DNA from: JBAXGW01 sp037139195
GTDB taxonomy: Bacteria; Bacteroidota; Bacteroidia; Bacteroidales; JAHJDW01
Assembly (NCBI GenBank): GCA_037139195.1
Contig: JBAXGW010000013.1
Span: forward strand, 17,490 to 81,489
Direction: 5' to 3'
DNA length: 64,000 nucleotides
A program made the translations under genes and the position numbers. Under the pieces are notes generated by a model. It ran no database searches, was not told where the DNA came from, and was given only the letters and a program-made list of their open reading frames with translations. Shown here piece after piece: positions 47,801 through 55,899 of the stretch (its first letter is position 1; each line of letters begins with the position of its first letter).

Positions 47801-50800
47801 ATACATTATCAGTAACAGATAATTCAACTGGTTGTTCTTATACCGACCAAGTTACTGTGTTTGTAAAGGGTGGTCCATTATCTTTTGATTTAACACCAAA
47901 TAGTGCAATTATTTGTGCTGGTGATTGTGCTCAGTTAAATGCTACACCTTCTGGGGGTAGTGGAGTTTATTCTTATGCATGGTCAGCTAATACTTATACA
48001 TTCTCTTATTCCTCTTCTGATCCTTTAGTTTGTCCTGCAGCTTCAACAACTTATACTGTAACAGTTAACGATGGATCAAATACTGTAGTAGGTAATGCTG
48101 TAGTTACTGTAAATCCACTTCCTGCTGCCAATGCTGGAAGTGATGTTACAATTTGTAATGGAGACACTACGATACTAAGTGCTACTGGCGGAGTTAGCTA
48201 TCTTTGGACTCCTAATCTTTTCTTGTCTTCTGATGTAATTGCTACGCCTGATGCTTATCCAAATGCAACTCGAACTTATACTGTAAGTGTTACTGATAAT
48301 AAAGGTTGTTCAAAAACGGATAACGTAATTGTAACTGTAAATTCATTGCCTGTAGCAGAAGCAGGAAACGATGCTACTATATGTAAAAATTTATCAACTA
48401 TGCTTACTGCTAGTGGTGGAGATTCTTACTCTTGGTCGCCTTCAACAGGATTGAGTGCTACAAATATAGCTGGTCCAAATGCAAATCCAACATCTTCAAT
48501 TACCTATACTGTAACGGTTTCTTATGCCAATACATGTAGTTCAACTGATAAGGTTGTAATTCATGTTGATGATTTGCCAACTGTTGAAGCTGGAAGTAAT
48601 GTTTCAATTTGTAAAGGTTCATCTACTACTTTAAATGGAAGTGGAACTGGAAATTTCGAATGGACTCCTAATACTGCTTTAACATCAAATTCTATCGCTG
48701 ATCCTATTGCTTCGCCTACATCTTCTATTGCGTATCAATTAAAAGTAACGGATGCTAATGGATGTACAGCAGTAGATAACGTATCTATTAATGTTTGGAA
48801 TTTGCCCACTGTTAATGCTGGTAGCGATTTAACAATATGTAAAAAAGATACAGTACAAGTAACTGCTACAGGTGGTGTTTCTTATGTTTGGAGCCCTAAT
48901 ATTGCAATAAGTAATATCAATATTCCAAATCCTAATGTTTATCCTGCAATTACTAGAACATATTATGTAACTGCAACTGATGGAAATGGATGTTCAGCTG
49001 CCGATGATATAATTCTTACTGTTAATTCCTTACCACTGGCTAATGCAGGGAATGATAAAACAATTTGTTTGAATTCTCCAACAGCTCTTTTAGCTACTGG
49101 TGGTGTTGATTATGATTGGACGCCTTCTTCAGGTTTAGATCATGATAATATTGCTAATGTTAATGCGTCACCTAATAATACCACAACATATATTGTTAAT
49201 GTTACTGGATCTAATGGTTGCGAATTAAAGGATACAGTTGTTGTTTTTGTAAATCCACTGCCAATAGCGAATGCAGGTGTTGATATTTCTATTTGTTTAA
49301 ACTCTTCAGATACGTTAAATGGCACTGGAGGTGTAAGTTGTACCTGGAGTCCTTCTACTGGACTAAATAGCAATGTTAGTTACACTCCAATTGCAAATCC
49401 AACAGTTACAGTGTTTTATAATTTATTAGTATCAGATGCTAATGGTTGTACTGCTTCTGATCAAGTGGCTGTTAATGTGTTGAGTTTGCCTACTATATTG
49501 GCTTGTAATGATATTGCAGTTTGTAAAGGAGATACTGCACAATTATCAGCGTCTGGTGCTGTAAGCTATGATTGGCACCCTGCATTAAATCTTAATGATT
49601 CTTCAATATATAATCCTCAGGCATTTCCTCAAACAACCTCTACATATATTGTTAAAGGTAAAGATGCAAATGGATGTGAAAATACGGATAATGTTGTAGT
49701 TTCAATTTATGATTTACCTATTATAAGTGCTGGTACTGATAATGAAGTTTGTTTGCACTCAAATGTAAATTTAAGTGCATCTGGAGCTAATACTTATGTA
49801 TGGTCACCAACAAGTGGTTTAATTAATGTTAATACTTCAAGCCCTACCGCTTCGCCGGCAAATACAACATTATATACAGTTACTGGAACAGACAACAATG
49901 GTTGTAAAAATAAAGATGATGTTTTAATAACAGTACTTCCTTTGCCAAATGCTAATGCGGGTGTTGATAAAACTATTTGTAAAGGTTCTTCAACTGAAAT
50001 CTATGCAGATGGAGGAATATCTTATTTTTGGGATCCATCAACTGGTCTAAGCAGTGCTATTATTAGTAATCCAGCGGCAAATCCAAATGTTAATACTACT
50101 TATTATTTGTCGGTAAAAGATGCTAAAAATTGTTCTGATAAAGATACGCTTGTTATTACCGTTTTGGATTTACCTGTTACCAATGCAGGAGCTGATCAAA
50201 CAATATGTAGAGGCGATACTGCTCATTTGTCGGCTAATGCAGTGGGTGCTATTGGATATTTTTGGATGCCTAATTATTTCAATGGTCAAAGTCAAAGTGT
50301 AATGCCAAATGCCACTACAACTTATGTAGTAAAAGCAACAGATGCAAATACATGTACAAATACAGATGATGTTACCGTTAATGTAACTGATTTGCCAATT
50401 GTTACTCTTGAAAGTGATATAATAAACAATCAGATTGTTACAGGACAGCTTGTTACATTTACGGCATTGCCAAACACGTATGCAAATTATGATTTCTATG
50501 TAAATGATTCATTAAAACAATCTAGTTCATCAAATATATTCCAATACAATTTATTGAAGAATGGCGATATTGTTAAAGTTGTTGCTCTTTATAATGGATG
50601 TAATAATGAAACTGGAATCGACAACATGAAAAAAATCAATGTTATTCCAATTGTAAATGCATTTACACCAAATGGAGATAATAAAAATGATGTTTTTGTA
50701 AAAGGAATCGATTTACAAGTGTTTAATAGATGGGGTCAGTTGATGTATGAAGGAAAAGAAGGATGGGATGGTTATTATAAAGGTAACTTATGCGAAGCAG

Positions 50801-50889
50801 GCACGTATTATTATGTGTTAACCTTCTACGATTTAAACAATGTTGCATCTACAATTAAAGGTTCACTGATGTTGATTAAAGAAGATTAA
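44815..50889 (+). CDS. Giant repeat adhesin with CUB-like N-domain and gliding-type T9SS C-terminus
   Basis: A 2024-residue exported protein. It has a signal peptide ending VKSQ and a CUB-like domain at about 20-145 (YDNLKVYDGTSTSGTLLG, in part). A further beta domain follows at about 160-300. About 20 tandem Ig/PKD-like repeats of 75-90 residues lie at about 305-1865; each opens with an AGxDxxICxG-type motif, passes YxWSPxxGLS and ends with a VTVNPLP-type linker. The last 75 residues form the gliding-motility C-terminal domain (T9SS type B) with NAFTPNGDNKNDVF, FNRWGQLMYE, GWDGYYKG and an AGTYYYVL strand. SprB-like adhesins share this plan. The ATG at 44815 begins the signal peptide. Followed by porE-like and porP-like genes. 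Confidence 0.92.
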   Translation: MKKTGLIILFSLMILSVKSQTVYNMRTSGSEVRTTCLETFRSSSYTGATTNGYANGESGTVTYTSSDPTKKINVTFSVFYTEGTASYPYDNLKVYDGTSTSGTLLGTMYGNLTGTFLPTFSSSTVGGSLTFVFTSDGSSRYTGWTANVFCGDYTPPVTQVAADYCADATFICNLNGYSGNTSSSYTIDQPSNIYAAFGAGSIDNNSWIEFVANNDTVSLDITVSNCSNGDGVQFGILSGTNCTNFTRVSPLTYASSGIAPGTQNFFTTGLIPGQQYYIMIDGFSGDVCDYVIVAGAGVAAPLITSTSSTVTCGTPVTLTVGGVSNVTGVTWSSSPTDPNINTGNLHTNPLVTSPSVTTTYTAVVLQGNTECPDAVNVTKILTVNAVTAELGAKQTICSGATVNLNAVGTGTTWAWYPNTSNTTQTASVTPSVSTTYTVTATTVAGCSATDNVAIDVNPLPVTNAGIDTAFCKGSSVVLGASGGGTYTWSPTSGLSSSTSATPTANPAATTTYTVVAKNTTTLCTAADQIIVKVRELPVAFAGDDNTICKNSSLNLNATGGTTYLWTSPTTGLSATNINNPIATPTATITYIVSVTDAYNCSKTDNIKVTVNPVPTAEAGNPLTVCSGYSANVGSASVAGVTYQWSSTSSPNVSNPNISATTANPTITSTYTVTASLSTGCLATDNVVVTVNPLPVAEANINQTINYGTSTTLAGSATGGTTPYASYSWSPTSSLVNANVQNPTTTNLTVTTVYTLTVTDAKGCTSTDQMTVVVQGSPLTVVATVNDNVICKGETVQLTGTPAGGSGSYPTWTWSSTPAGFSSNIQNPTATPTITTTYKVTVNDGYNTATSSVIVTVNNLPTAEAGANVSVCSGSCATLTATGAGTGSYTWSPNATLATPYVASTSACPTNTTLYLVSITDANGCTATDNVTVTVNPLPTVDAGLDVTIFNGTSTTLNGTASGGTGPYTYHWSPPTFLNDHNLQSPTATNVTVTTIYTLSVTDNSTGCSYTDQVTVFVKGGPLSFDLTPNSAIICAGDCAQLNATPSGGSGVYSYAWSANTYTFSYSSSDPLVCPAASTTYTVTVNDGSNTVVGNAVVTVNPLPAANAGSDVTICNGDTTILSATGGVSYLWTPNLFLSSDVIATPDAYPNATRTYTVSVTDNKGCSKTDNVIVTVNSLPVAEAGNDATICKNLSTMLTASGGDSYSWSPSTGLSATNIAGPNANPTSSITYTVTVSYANTCSSTDKVVIHVDDLPTVEAGSNVSICKGSSTTLNGSGTGNFEWTPNTALTSNSIADPIASPTSSIAYQLKVTDANGCTAVDNVSINVWNLPTVNAGSDLTICKKDTVQVTATGGVSYVWSPNIAISNINIPNPNVYPAITRTYYVTATDGNGCSAADDIILTVNSLPLANAGNDKTICLNSPTALLATGGVDYDWTPSSGLDHDNIANVNASPNNTTTYIVNVTGSNGCELKDTVVVFVNPLPIANAGVDISICLNSSDTLNGTGGVSCTWSPSTGLNSNVSYTPIANPTVTVFYNLLVSDANGCTASDQVAVNVLSLPTILACNDIAVCKGDTAQLSASGAVSYDWHPALNLNDSSIYNPQAFPQTTSTYIVKGKDANGCENTDNVVVSIYDLPIISAGTDNEVCLHSNVNLSASGANTYVWSPTSGLINVNTSSPTASPANTTLYTVTGTDNNGCKNKDDVLITVLPLPNANAGVDKTICKGSSTEIYADGGISYFWDPSTGLSSAIISNPAANPNVNTTYYLSVKDAKNCSDKDTLVITVLDLPVTNAGADQTICRGDTAHLSANAVGAIGYFWMPNYFNGQSQSVMPNATTTYVVKATDANTCTNTDDVTVNVTDLPIVTLESDIINNQIVTGQLVTFTALPNTYANYDFYVNDSLKQSSSSNIFQYNLLKNGDIVKVVALYNGCNNETGIDNMKKINVIPIVNAFTPNGDNKNDVFVKGIDLQVFNRWGQLMYEGKEGWDGYYKGNLCEAGTYYYVLTFYDLNNVASTIKGSLMLIKED
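45715..50400 (+). repeat. Tandem Ig/PKD-like coding repeats within the adhesin
   Basis: About 20 units of roughly 225-265 bases, diverged from each other at DNA level but with the same protein motif (AGxDxxICxG ... YxWSP ... DxxGCxxxDxVxVxVxxLP). This is a coding array, not a CRISPR or non-coding satellite. Confidence 0.88.
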
Positions 50890-50941
50890 TATTTTGCGGA
50901 GATAACGAATAAGAAGATTAATGAAAAATATTAAGTGTATT

Positions 50942-53146
50942 ATGAAAAGACTTTTAATAATTATTTTTGTGCTTACATCAGTGTTTGTTAATGCACAATC
51001 AATGTTGCAGAAAGCTGATACTGCTTTCTTTAAAATGAAAGATTATAACTCAGCTATTGATTTATATCAAAAAACGATAGCGAAAGAACGTAATACTGAA
51101 GTTTTAAAATCAATTTATTTTAAAATTGGGGAGGCGTATCGTTTAGTTAATAAGTACAAAGAAGCAATAAATTGGTATGATAAAGCCATTGCATCAGGTT
51201 ATTCAGAAGCTGCTATAAACAATGGATATGGTGATGTGTTAGTTATGGCTGGTGATTACACAAAAGCAAAAGGTTTTTATAAAACTTATTTAACGTCATT
51301 CCCTAATGATAAATTAGTGAAAGTTAAATTAGAGTCTTGTGATTTTGTAAATGCGCAAAAAACGAATAAGCCTTTGTATCAAATAGAAAATCAAGCATCG
51401 CTAAATTCTGAATACAGTGATTATGGTATTAATTACTTTAAGAATGAATTAGTTTTATCATCTGCACGTATGAGTGTAGGTTCTAAATACGATCCATCTT
51501 CGATTCAGGGTTTTTCTGATATTTACACTTCAAGTTTTGATACTGCTGCTAAAAAATGGACATCTCCTAGGGCAGTAGATGGTTATATAAACACCAAATA
51601 CAATGAAGGAACTTTTTCATATTCAACAAAAGATAATATTGCTTATTACATGCAGTGCAATGGTGAATCTGGGAAAACAAAAAATTGCGATGTGTTTTTA
51701 TCAAAATATGATGAATTGAAAAAAATGTGGTTAACACCAGAAGTTATTAGTATTAGTTCTGATAGCTTTAGCACAGGTCATCCAGCAATTTCGGAAGATG
51801 GAAATACTTTGTATTTTGTTTCTGATATGAGTGGTGGATATGGTGGTAAGGATATTTATCGCGTAAAAAAAATATCTGAAAATGTTTGGACGAAACCTGA
51901 AAATTTAGGTGAAACAATTAACACTCCTGGTAATGAAATGTTCCCTTTTATTTCCGGAGATTCAATGTTGGTTTTTGCTTCAAATGGATTAGTTGGAATG
52001 GGAAGCTTAGATATTTATTATTCAAAAATTAAGAATGGTAAATTTGAAAAACCAGTTAATTTTTTGCCTCCTTTTAATTCTACAGCTGATGATTTTGGAC
52101 TTATTTTTAATAAAAAAGGACTATCTGAAGGCTTTTTCTGTAGCAATAGACAAGAGGGAAGCGTAGGTGATGATGATATTTATAAGTTTACATTAGTTCC
52201 TGTTGAACTTATGGCTTCTGGCGTTGTAGTTAATCAAAAAGGTTTGAAACCTATAAAAGGTGCAACAATTATTTTAAAAAGCGAAAGTGGTTTAGAAATG
52301 ACTACTTCTACTGATAAAGATGGTAAATACTCAATTGCTGGTTTAATGTCGAATGAGAAATTTAACGTTAGAGTTGAAAAAGAAGGCTTTTTTGCAGATT
52401 CTAAGAATTTAAAAATTGGGAATGAAAAATTTTCAAAATCATTTTCTAAAGCAACAGGATTCGATTTAGATTTTGCACTACTTGAAATGACGAAAGAGGA
52501 AATTGAATTGCCTAATATTTATTACGATTTTAATAAAGCAGAATTACGTGAAGAATCGAAATTAGAATTAGAGAAATTGATTAAATTATTAAATGAATCA
52601 CCTGAGTTGGCTATTGTTATTAATGCTCATACAGATGAAAAAGGCAAACCTGCTTATAACTTAGATTTATCTGCTAAACGTGCCCAATCAGTTGTTGATT
52701 TTCTTGTTTCAAAAGGTATTAGCGCACAAAGACTTTCTTCTAAAGGATGGGGTGCAACTCGTCCAGTTAAAAAGAATGCAACTACAGAAGCGGAAGATCA
52801 AATGAATAGAAGAACTACTTTCCAAGTTACAAATATTGATCAGTTTAAAACTGCCGACCAGTTAAAAGGGGTTGATTTTAGGTTGCAATTCTCTGCTTCA
52901 AAAGTATTATTAGAAGAGCCTAGTTTAGCGAAAGTGAAGAGCATACTTCCTGATTCTCCAATTAAGTTCTCGAAAGATTTAGATGGTTTCTACAGATACA
53001 CCATTGGATTATATGCAACTTTTGATGAAGCATTAAATGCTCAAGATAAATTGATGAGCAAAGGTGTTGAATCATTTGTAGTTGCTTTTAGTGATGGTGA
53101 GAAAATTAGTATTAAGGATGCAAAAAAAATGACAGAAAAGAAATAA
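50942..53146 (+). CDS. PorE-like T9SS protein: TPR, PD40, carboxypeptidase-regulatory, OmpA and SPOR-like domains
   Basis: A 734-residue exported protein. It has a signal peptide ending VNAQ, TPR units at about 15-130, and a PD40 propeller at about 150-415 (SEDGNTLYFVSDMSGGYGGKDIYRVKK, in part). A carboxypeptidase-regulatory-like domain lies at about 423-500 (KPIKGATIILKSESG) and an OmpA-like peptidoglycan-binding domain at about 520-630 (NAHTDEKGKPAYNLDLSAKRA). A C-terminal SPOR-like unit occupies about 645-730. The first five parts match PorE of Porphyromonas gingivalis, which anchors the type IX machine to peptidoglycan. An ATG at 50921 would add seven residues. It lies 52 bases after the adhesin and 24 bases before the porP-like gene. 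Confidence 0.88.
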   Translation: MKRLLIIIFVLTSVFVNAQSMLQKADTAFFKMKDYNSAIDLYQKTIAKERNTEVLKSIYFKIGEAYRLVNKYKEAINWYDKAIASGYSEAAINNGYGDVLVMAGDYTKAKGFYKTYLTSFPNDKLVKVKLESCDFVNAQKTNKPLYQIENQASLNSEYSDYGINYFKNELVLSSARMSVGSKYDPSSIQGFSDIYTSSFDTAAKKWTSPRAVDGYINTKYNEGTFSYSTKDNIAYYMQCNGESGKTKNCDVFLSKYDELKKMWLTPEVISISSDSFSTGHPAISEDGNTLYFVSDMSGGYGGKDIYRVKKISENVWTKPENLGETINTPGNEMFPFISGDSMLVFASNGLVGMGSLDIYYSKIKNGKFEKPVNFLPPFNSTADDFGLIFNKKGLSEGFFCSNRQEGSVGDDDIYKFTLVPVELMASGVVVNQKGLKPIKGATIILKSESGLEMTTSTDKDGKYSIAGLMSNEKFNVRVEKEGFFADSKNLKIGNEKFSKSFSKATGFDLDFALLEMTKEEIELPNIYYDFNKAELREESKLELEKLIKLLNESPELAIVINAHTDEKGKPAYNLDLSAKRAQSVVDFLVSKGISAQRLSSKGWGATRPVKKNATTEAEDQMNRRTTFQVTNIDQFKTADQLKGVDFRLQFSASKVLLEEPSLAKVKSILPDSPIKFSKDLDGFYRYTIGLYATFDEALNAQDKLMSKGVESFVVAFSDGEKISIKDAKKMTEKK

Positions 53147-53170
53147 TTATAGTTACAAAAATATTTTTCT

Positions 53171-54079
53171 ATGAAAAAATTGATATTTGCAGTTGTTCTA
53201 TTTGTTACATGTAATATTTTGTTAGCTCAAAATGATGTTCAGTTCAGTCATTACATGTTTAATGAAGTAACATTTAATCCGGCAGCTACTGGTAATACCG
53301 AGAGTTTTGACGTTTCGTTATTGGCTCGTCAGCAATGGGTTGGTTTCGATAATTCTCCTTCTACGCAATTTATCAATGGTCATACATTGCTAAAAAAACA
53401 AAACAGTGGAATTGGTTTTTCTGTTGTAAATGATAAACTAGGATTTGAAAACTCATTAAATTTCAAGCTAATGTACGCTTATCATATTAGATTAGCTGAA
53501 AAAAGCCATTTAGCAATTGGTGCTGGACTTGGTTTTATTAATAGATCAATTGATGGAAGCGACCTTGTATATGAAGAAATGGATGACATGTATGCCCTTA
53601 AAACAGACAAATCAGAGTTAGTTCCTGATTTTGATTTTGGTATGGAATTATCTATTAAAAAATTAAGATTTGGTATTTCATCAACACATGTTCAACAAAG
53701 TGAAGCTTCATCTTCAATTAAAGTCCCTCGTCATTTTTATGCTTATGGAAAATATACTATTGATTTAAATGAAAAAATGGCTATAGTTCCTTGCTTCCGT
53801 GTTAAATCAACTCAATATATTACTCAAGTAGATGCAAGTGCTCTTTTTCAATATAATAATTTGTTTTGGGCAGGTGTTTCTTATAGATTAAATGATGCTT
53901 ATGTTGGTTTAGTTGGTTTTAATTTAACTAAACAATTGAAGTTTGGTTATTCTTATGATATGGATGCATCTGAAATAAAAAAATATAGCAGTGGATCGCA
54001 CGAGATATTCTTAACTTATGCATTTAAGAGTTTCAACAAAACTCCTGTTCAAATTAAATCACCTCGATTATTTAATTAA
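53171..54079 (+). CDS. PorP/SprF-family type IX secretion membrane protein
   Basis: A 302-residue outer-membrane beta-barrel with a signal peptide ending LLAQ (residue 19). The first mature residues (NDVQFSHYMFNEVTFNPAATG) are the family hallmark, followed by RQQWVGFDNSPST and a GFSVVNDKLG turn. PorP/SprF proteins pair with particular gliding-type-CTD adhesins and help export or hold them. Its position directly after the adhesin and a PorE-like gene, ended by a terminator at 54101, supports a dedicated unit. Confidence 0.95.
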   Translation: MKKLIFAVVLFVTCNILLAQNDVQFSHYMFNEVTFNPAATGNTESFDVSLLARQQWVGFDNSPSTQFINGHTLLKKQNSGIGFSVVNDKLGFENSLNFKLMYAYHIRLAEKSHLAIGAGLGFINRSIDGSDLVYEEMDDMYALKTDKSELVPDFDFGMELSIKKLRFGISSTHVQQSEASSSIKVPRHFYAYGKYTIDLNEKMAIVPCFRVKSTQYITQVDASALFQYNNLFWAGVSYRLNDAYVGLVGFNLTKQLKFGYSYDMDASEIKKYSSGSHEIFLTYAFKSFNKTPVQIKSPRLFN

Positions 54080-54100
54080 TATTTAAACTTTATATAACCA

Positions 54101-54134
54101 AAGACTTAAGATTATTTTCTTAAGTCTTTTTTTT
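54101..54134 (+). terminator. Intrinsic terminator of the adhesin-porE-porP unit
   Basis: AAGACTTAAGA (54101-54111) pairs with TCTTAAGTCTT (54118-54128) around a six-base loop, followed by eight T in all. Confidence 0.9.
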
Positions 54135-54242
54135 ATTTGAAAGAATTAATTTAAGCTGTTGATTTCCAGGTGTATGTAATTTTTCGTAGGTGTATTTTAA
54201 GTTTTTAAATTTATTTTTTTATATTTGTATTTATATATTTTA

Positions 54243-54250
54243 TATATTTG
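54243..54250 (+). promoter_or_regulatory. Possible -7 element of the lipoprotein gene
   Basis: TATATTTG at 54243-54250 matches TAnnTTTG, about 50 bases before the ATG. A second exact match lies at 54220-54227; its TTTG is 15 bases upstream of the first, shorter than normal for a -33 element. Confidence 0.4.
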
Positions 54251-54300
54251 CACATCAAAAAAACTATTATTATTAATAAAATTAAAATTTAAAAAAGAGT

Positions 54301-54867
54301 ATGAAAAAAGTATTTGTATTATTAGTAGCTTGTGCTATGGCAATGCCATTATTAAATAGCTGCAAAAAAGGAGAAAATGACCCAGGTATTTCGTTAAAAT
54401 CAAGAAAAGCAAGATTAACTGCTGAGTGGACTTTAAAAGAAGGAACTGAAACTGAAACAAGTGGTACCACTACAGTTACAACTTATACAGGGACTTCTGT
54501 TTCATATGGTTCAGGAACTGCTAGTCCATATTCTGAGACGTTAACTTATAATACTGACGGTACTTTTGAATGGAAAATGGTAAGTGGATTGAACTCAAAT
54601 ACTTATGAAGGAAGTTGGTTTTTTGGTTCAAAAATTAAAGAGCTAGACCTTAAAAACAAGGAGTCTGTTATTATGGTTTGTACTAAATCTACATCTGTAA
54701 GTGGTGGCGTTACTAACCAAGCAACTTATGATGGAGCTAATGCACAGATATTTACTTTTATTATTGATGAATTGAAAAGCAAAGAGTTAATTCTTAAATT
54801 AGATGGTACTACTACTTCAGGAACAGTTTCAACTACAACAGGAACAAAAACTTACGAAGCTAAATAA
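54301..54867 (+). CDS. Lipocalin-like lipoprotein
   Basis: A 188-residue lipoprotein with a lipobox LLNSC (cysteine at about residue 21) and a small beta-rich mature part. WTLKEGTETE, TYNTDGTFEWKM and YEGSWFFGSKIKELDLKNKE give the pattern of the lipocalin-like domain of Bacteroidota lipoproteins, in which a Trp-x-Leu strand is followed by a TxxxxGTF strand and a GxW strand. Low-complexity Thr/Ser loops occur near 38-60 and at the end. Function unknown. It stands alone between two terminators. Confidence 0.75.
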   Translation: MKKVFVLLVACAMAMPLLNSCKKGENDPGISLKSRKARLTAEWTLKEGTETETSGTTTVTTYTGTSVSYGSGTASPYSETLTYNTDGTFEWKMVSGLNSNTYEGSWFFGSKIKELDLKNKESVIMVCTKSTSVSGGVTNQATYDGANAQIFTFIIDELKSKELILKLDGTTTSGTVSTTTGTKTYEAK

Positions 54868-54884
54868 TTTATTTAGATTAAATG

Positions 54885-54914
54885 AAAAGCTGCTATTTTA
54901 GCAGCTTTTTTTTT
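54885..54914 (+). terminator. Intrinsic terminator of the lipoprotein gene
   Basis: AAAAGCTGCTA (54885-54895) pairs with TAGCAGCTTTT (54899-54909) around a three-base loop, followed by more T. Confidence 0.92.
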
Positions 54915-54954
54915 GCTTAAATTTTCATACTTTTGTAAAAATATATTTGCTATT

Positions 54955-55821
54955 ATGAAAACCTTATTTAGTTTTATCATTGTTTTATTATTTACTTTAT
55001 ATTCTTATGCTCAACAAGCAAATAAAGCGAATGAGATTAGAGAATCTGTAAAAAGAGGTGATGATGTTAATTTTGCTAATGCTTTAGGCAAAACGATGCT
55101 TATGGAGGCATCAATGCTTGGTGATGAAAAATTGATAGATTTGCTATTGAAAAACAAGGCAAGTATTGATAAAGTTGATACTGCTGGCTCGTCAGCATTG
55201 TTGTTTGCGGCTGCCAGTGGCAGTATAAACTGCGTAGATTTATTGTTAAAAGCTGGAGCAAATCCTTATTTGTACGATCATAAATTAAAGACTGTTTTAG
55301 ATTATGCAAAACAAAATGGCAATGCAAAACTTATTGCTAAATTAAGTGAAATTATAAAACCACTTAAATGGTATACTTTTGAAGAGGCAATAGAATTATC
55401 AAAAAAGAATCCCAAAAAGATTTTTATTGATGTATATACTGAATGGTGTGGATGGTGTAAAGTGATGGATAATAATACGTTTAGTCATCCATATATTGCA
55501 AAAATTTTAATGGATAATTATTATCCTGTGAAATTTGATGCAGAACAAAAAGCAGAACTTAAATTCAATAATAAAGTTTATATTAATCCCACTCCTGAGG
55601 TAAAAAGGTCTACACACGAATTTGCAGTTTATCTTTTAAATGGCAAGTTGGGTTATCCTACGGTTGTTGTGCTTGATGAAAAAGGGTCGATACTTCAGGC
55701 GGCACCAGGCTATAAGAAACCAAACGAAATGGAATTATTGCTAATGTACTTTGCTTCTGATAAATTCAAAGATATCGATTGGAATGTGTTTCAAAAACAA
55801 TTTAAGTCGGGCTTAAATTAG
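54955..55821 (+). CDS. Exported ankyrin-repeat/thioredoxin-fold fusion protein
   Basis: A 288-residue protein. It has a signal peptide ending SYAQ (about residue 20) and two to three ankyrin repeats at about 25-125 (GKTMLMEASMLGDEKLIDLLL, then a SSALLFAAASGSINCVDLLLKAG unit, in part). A thioredoxin-like domain from about 140 to the end carries the redox motif CGWC (inside EWCGWCKVMDNNTF) and a cis-proline loop GYPTVVVLDEKG. The ATG at 54955 starts the signal peptide. Its position after the SP and its CxxC suggest a periplasmic disulfide or substrate-binding role. An exact TACTTTTG promoter-like match lies at 54928-54935. Confidence 0.85.
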   Translation: MKTLFSFIIVLLFTLYSYAQQANKANEIRESVKRGDDVNFANALGKTMLMEASMLGDEKLIDLLLKNKASIDKVDTAGSSALLFAAASGSINCVDLLLKAGANPYLYDHKLKTVLDYAKQNGNAKLIAKLSEIIKPLKWYTFEEAIELSKKNPKKIFIDVYTEWCGWCKVMDNNTFSHPYIAKILMDNYYPVKFDAEQKAELKFNNKVYINPTPEVKRSTHEFAVYLLNGKLGYPTVVVLDEKGSILQAAPGYKKPNEMELLLMYFASDKFKDIDWNVFQKQFKSGLN

Positions 55822-55836
55822 TATTCAGGTGAAATG

Positions 55837-55888
55837 GTAAACGGGTAAACAGTGCCAAATATATTCTGGTTATTGTTTACCCGTTTAC
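55837..55888. repeat. Inverted repeat between convergent genes
   Basis: GTAAACGGGTAAACA (55837-55851) and TGTTTACCCGTTTAC (55874-55888) form a perfect 15-bp inverted repeat with a 22-base spacer. It lies between the end of the ankyrin-thioredoxin gene and the end of the reverse-strand lytTR gene. It could be a two-way terminator or a small mobile palindrome. Confidence 0.8.
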
Positions 55889-55899
55889 TCATAAAAAAA

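Noticed and set aside
45715..50400. CRISPR-like or satellite repeat array
   Set aside because: Repeats are about 225-265 bases, diverged, and lie in one open frame coding Ig/PKD-like modules.
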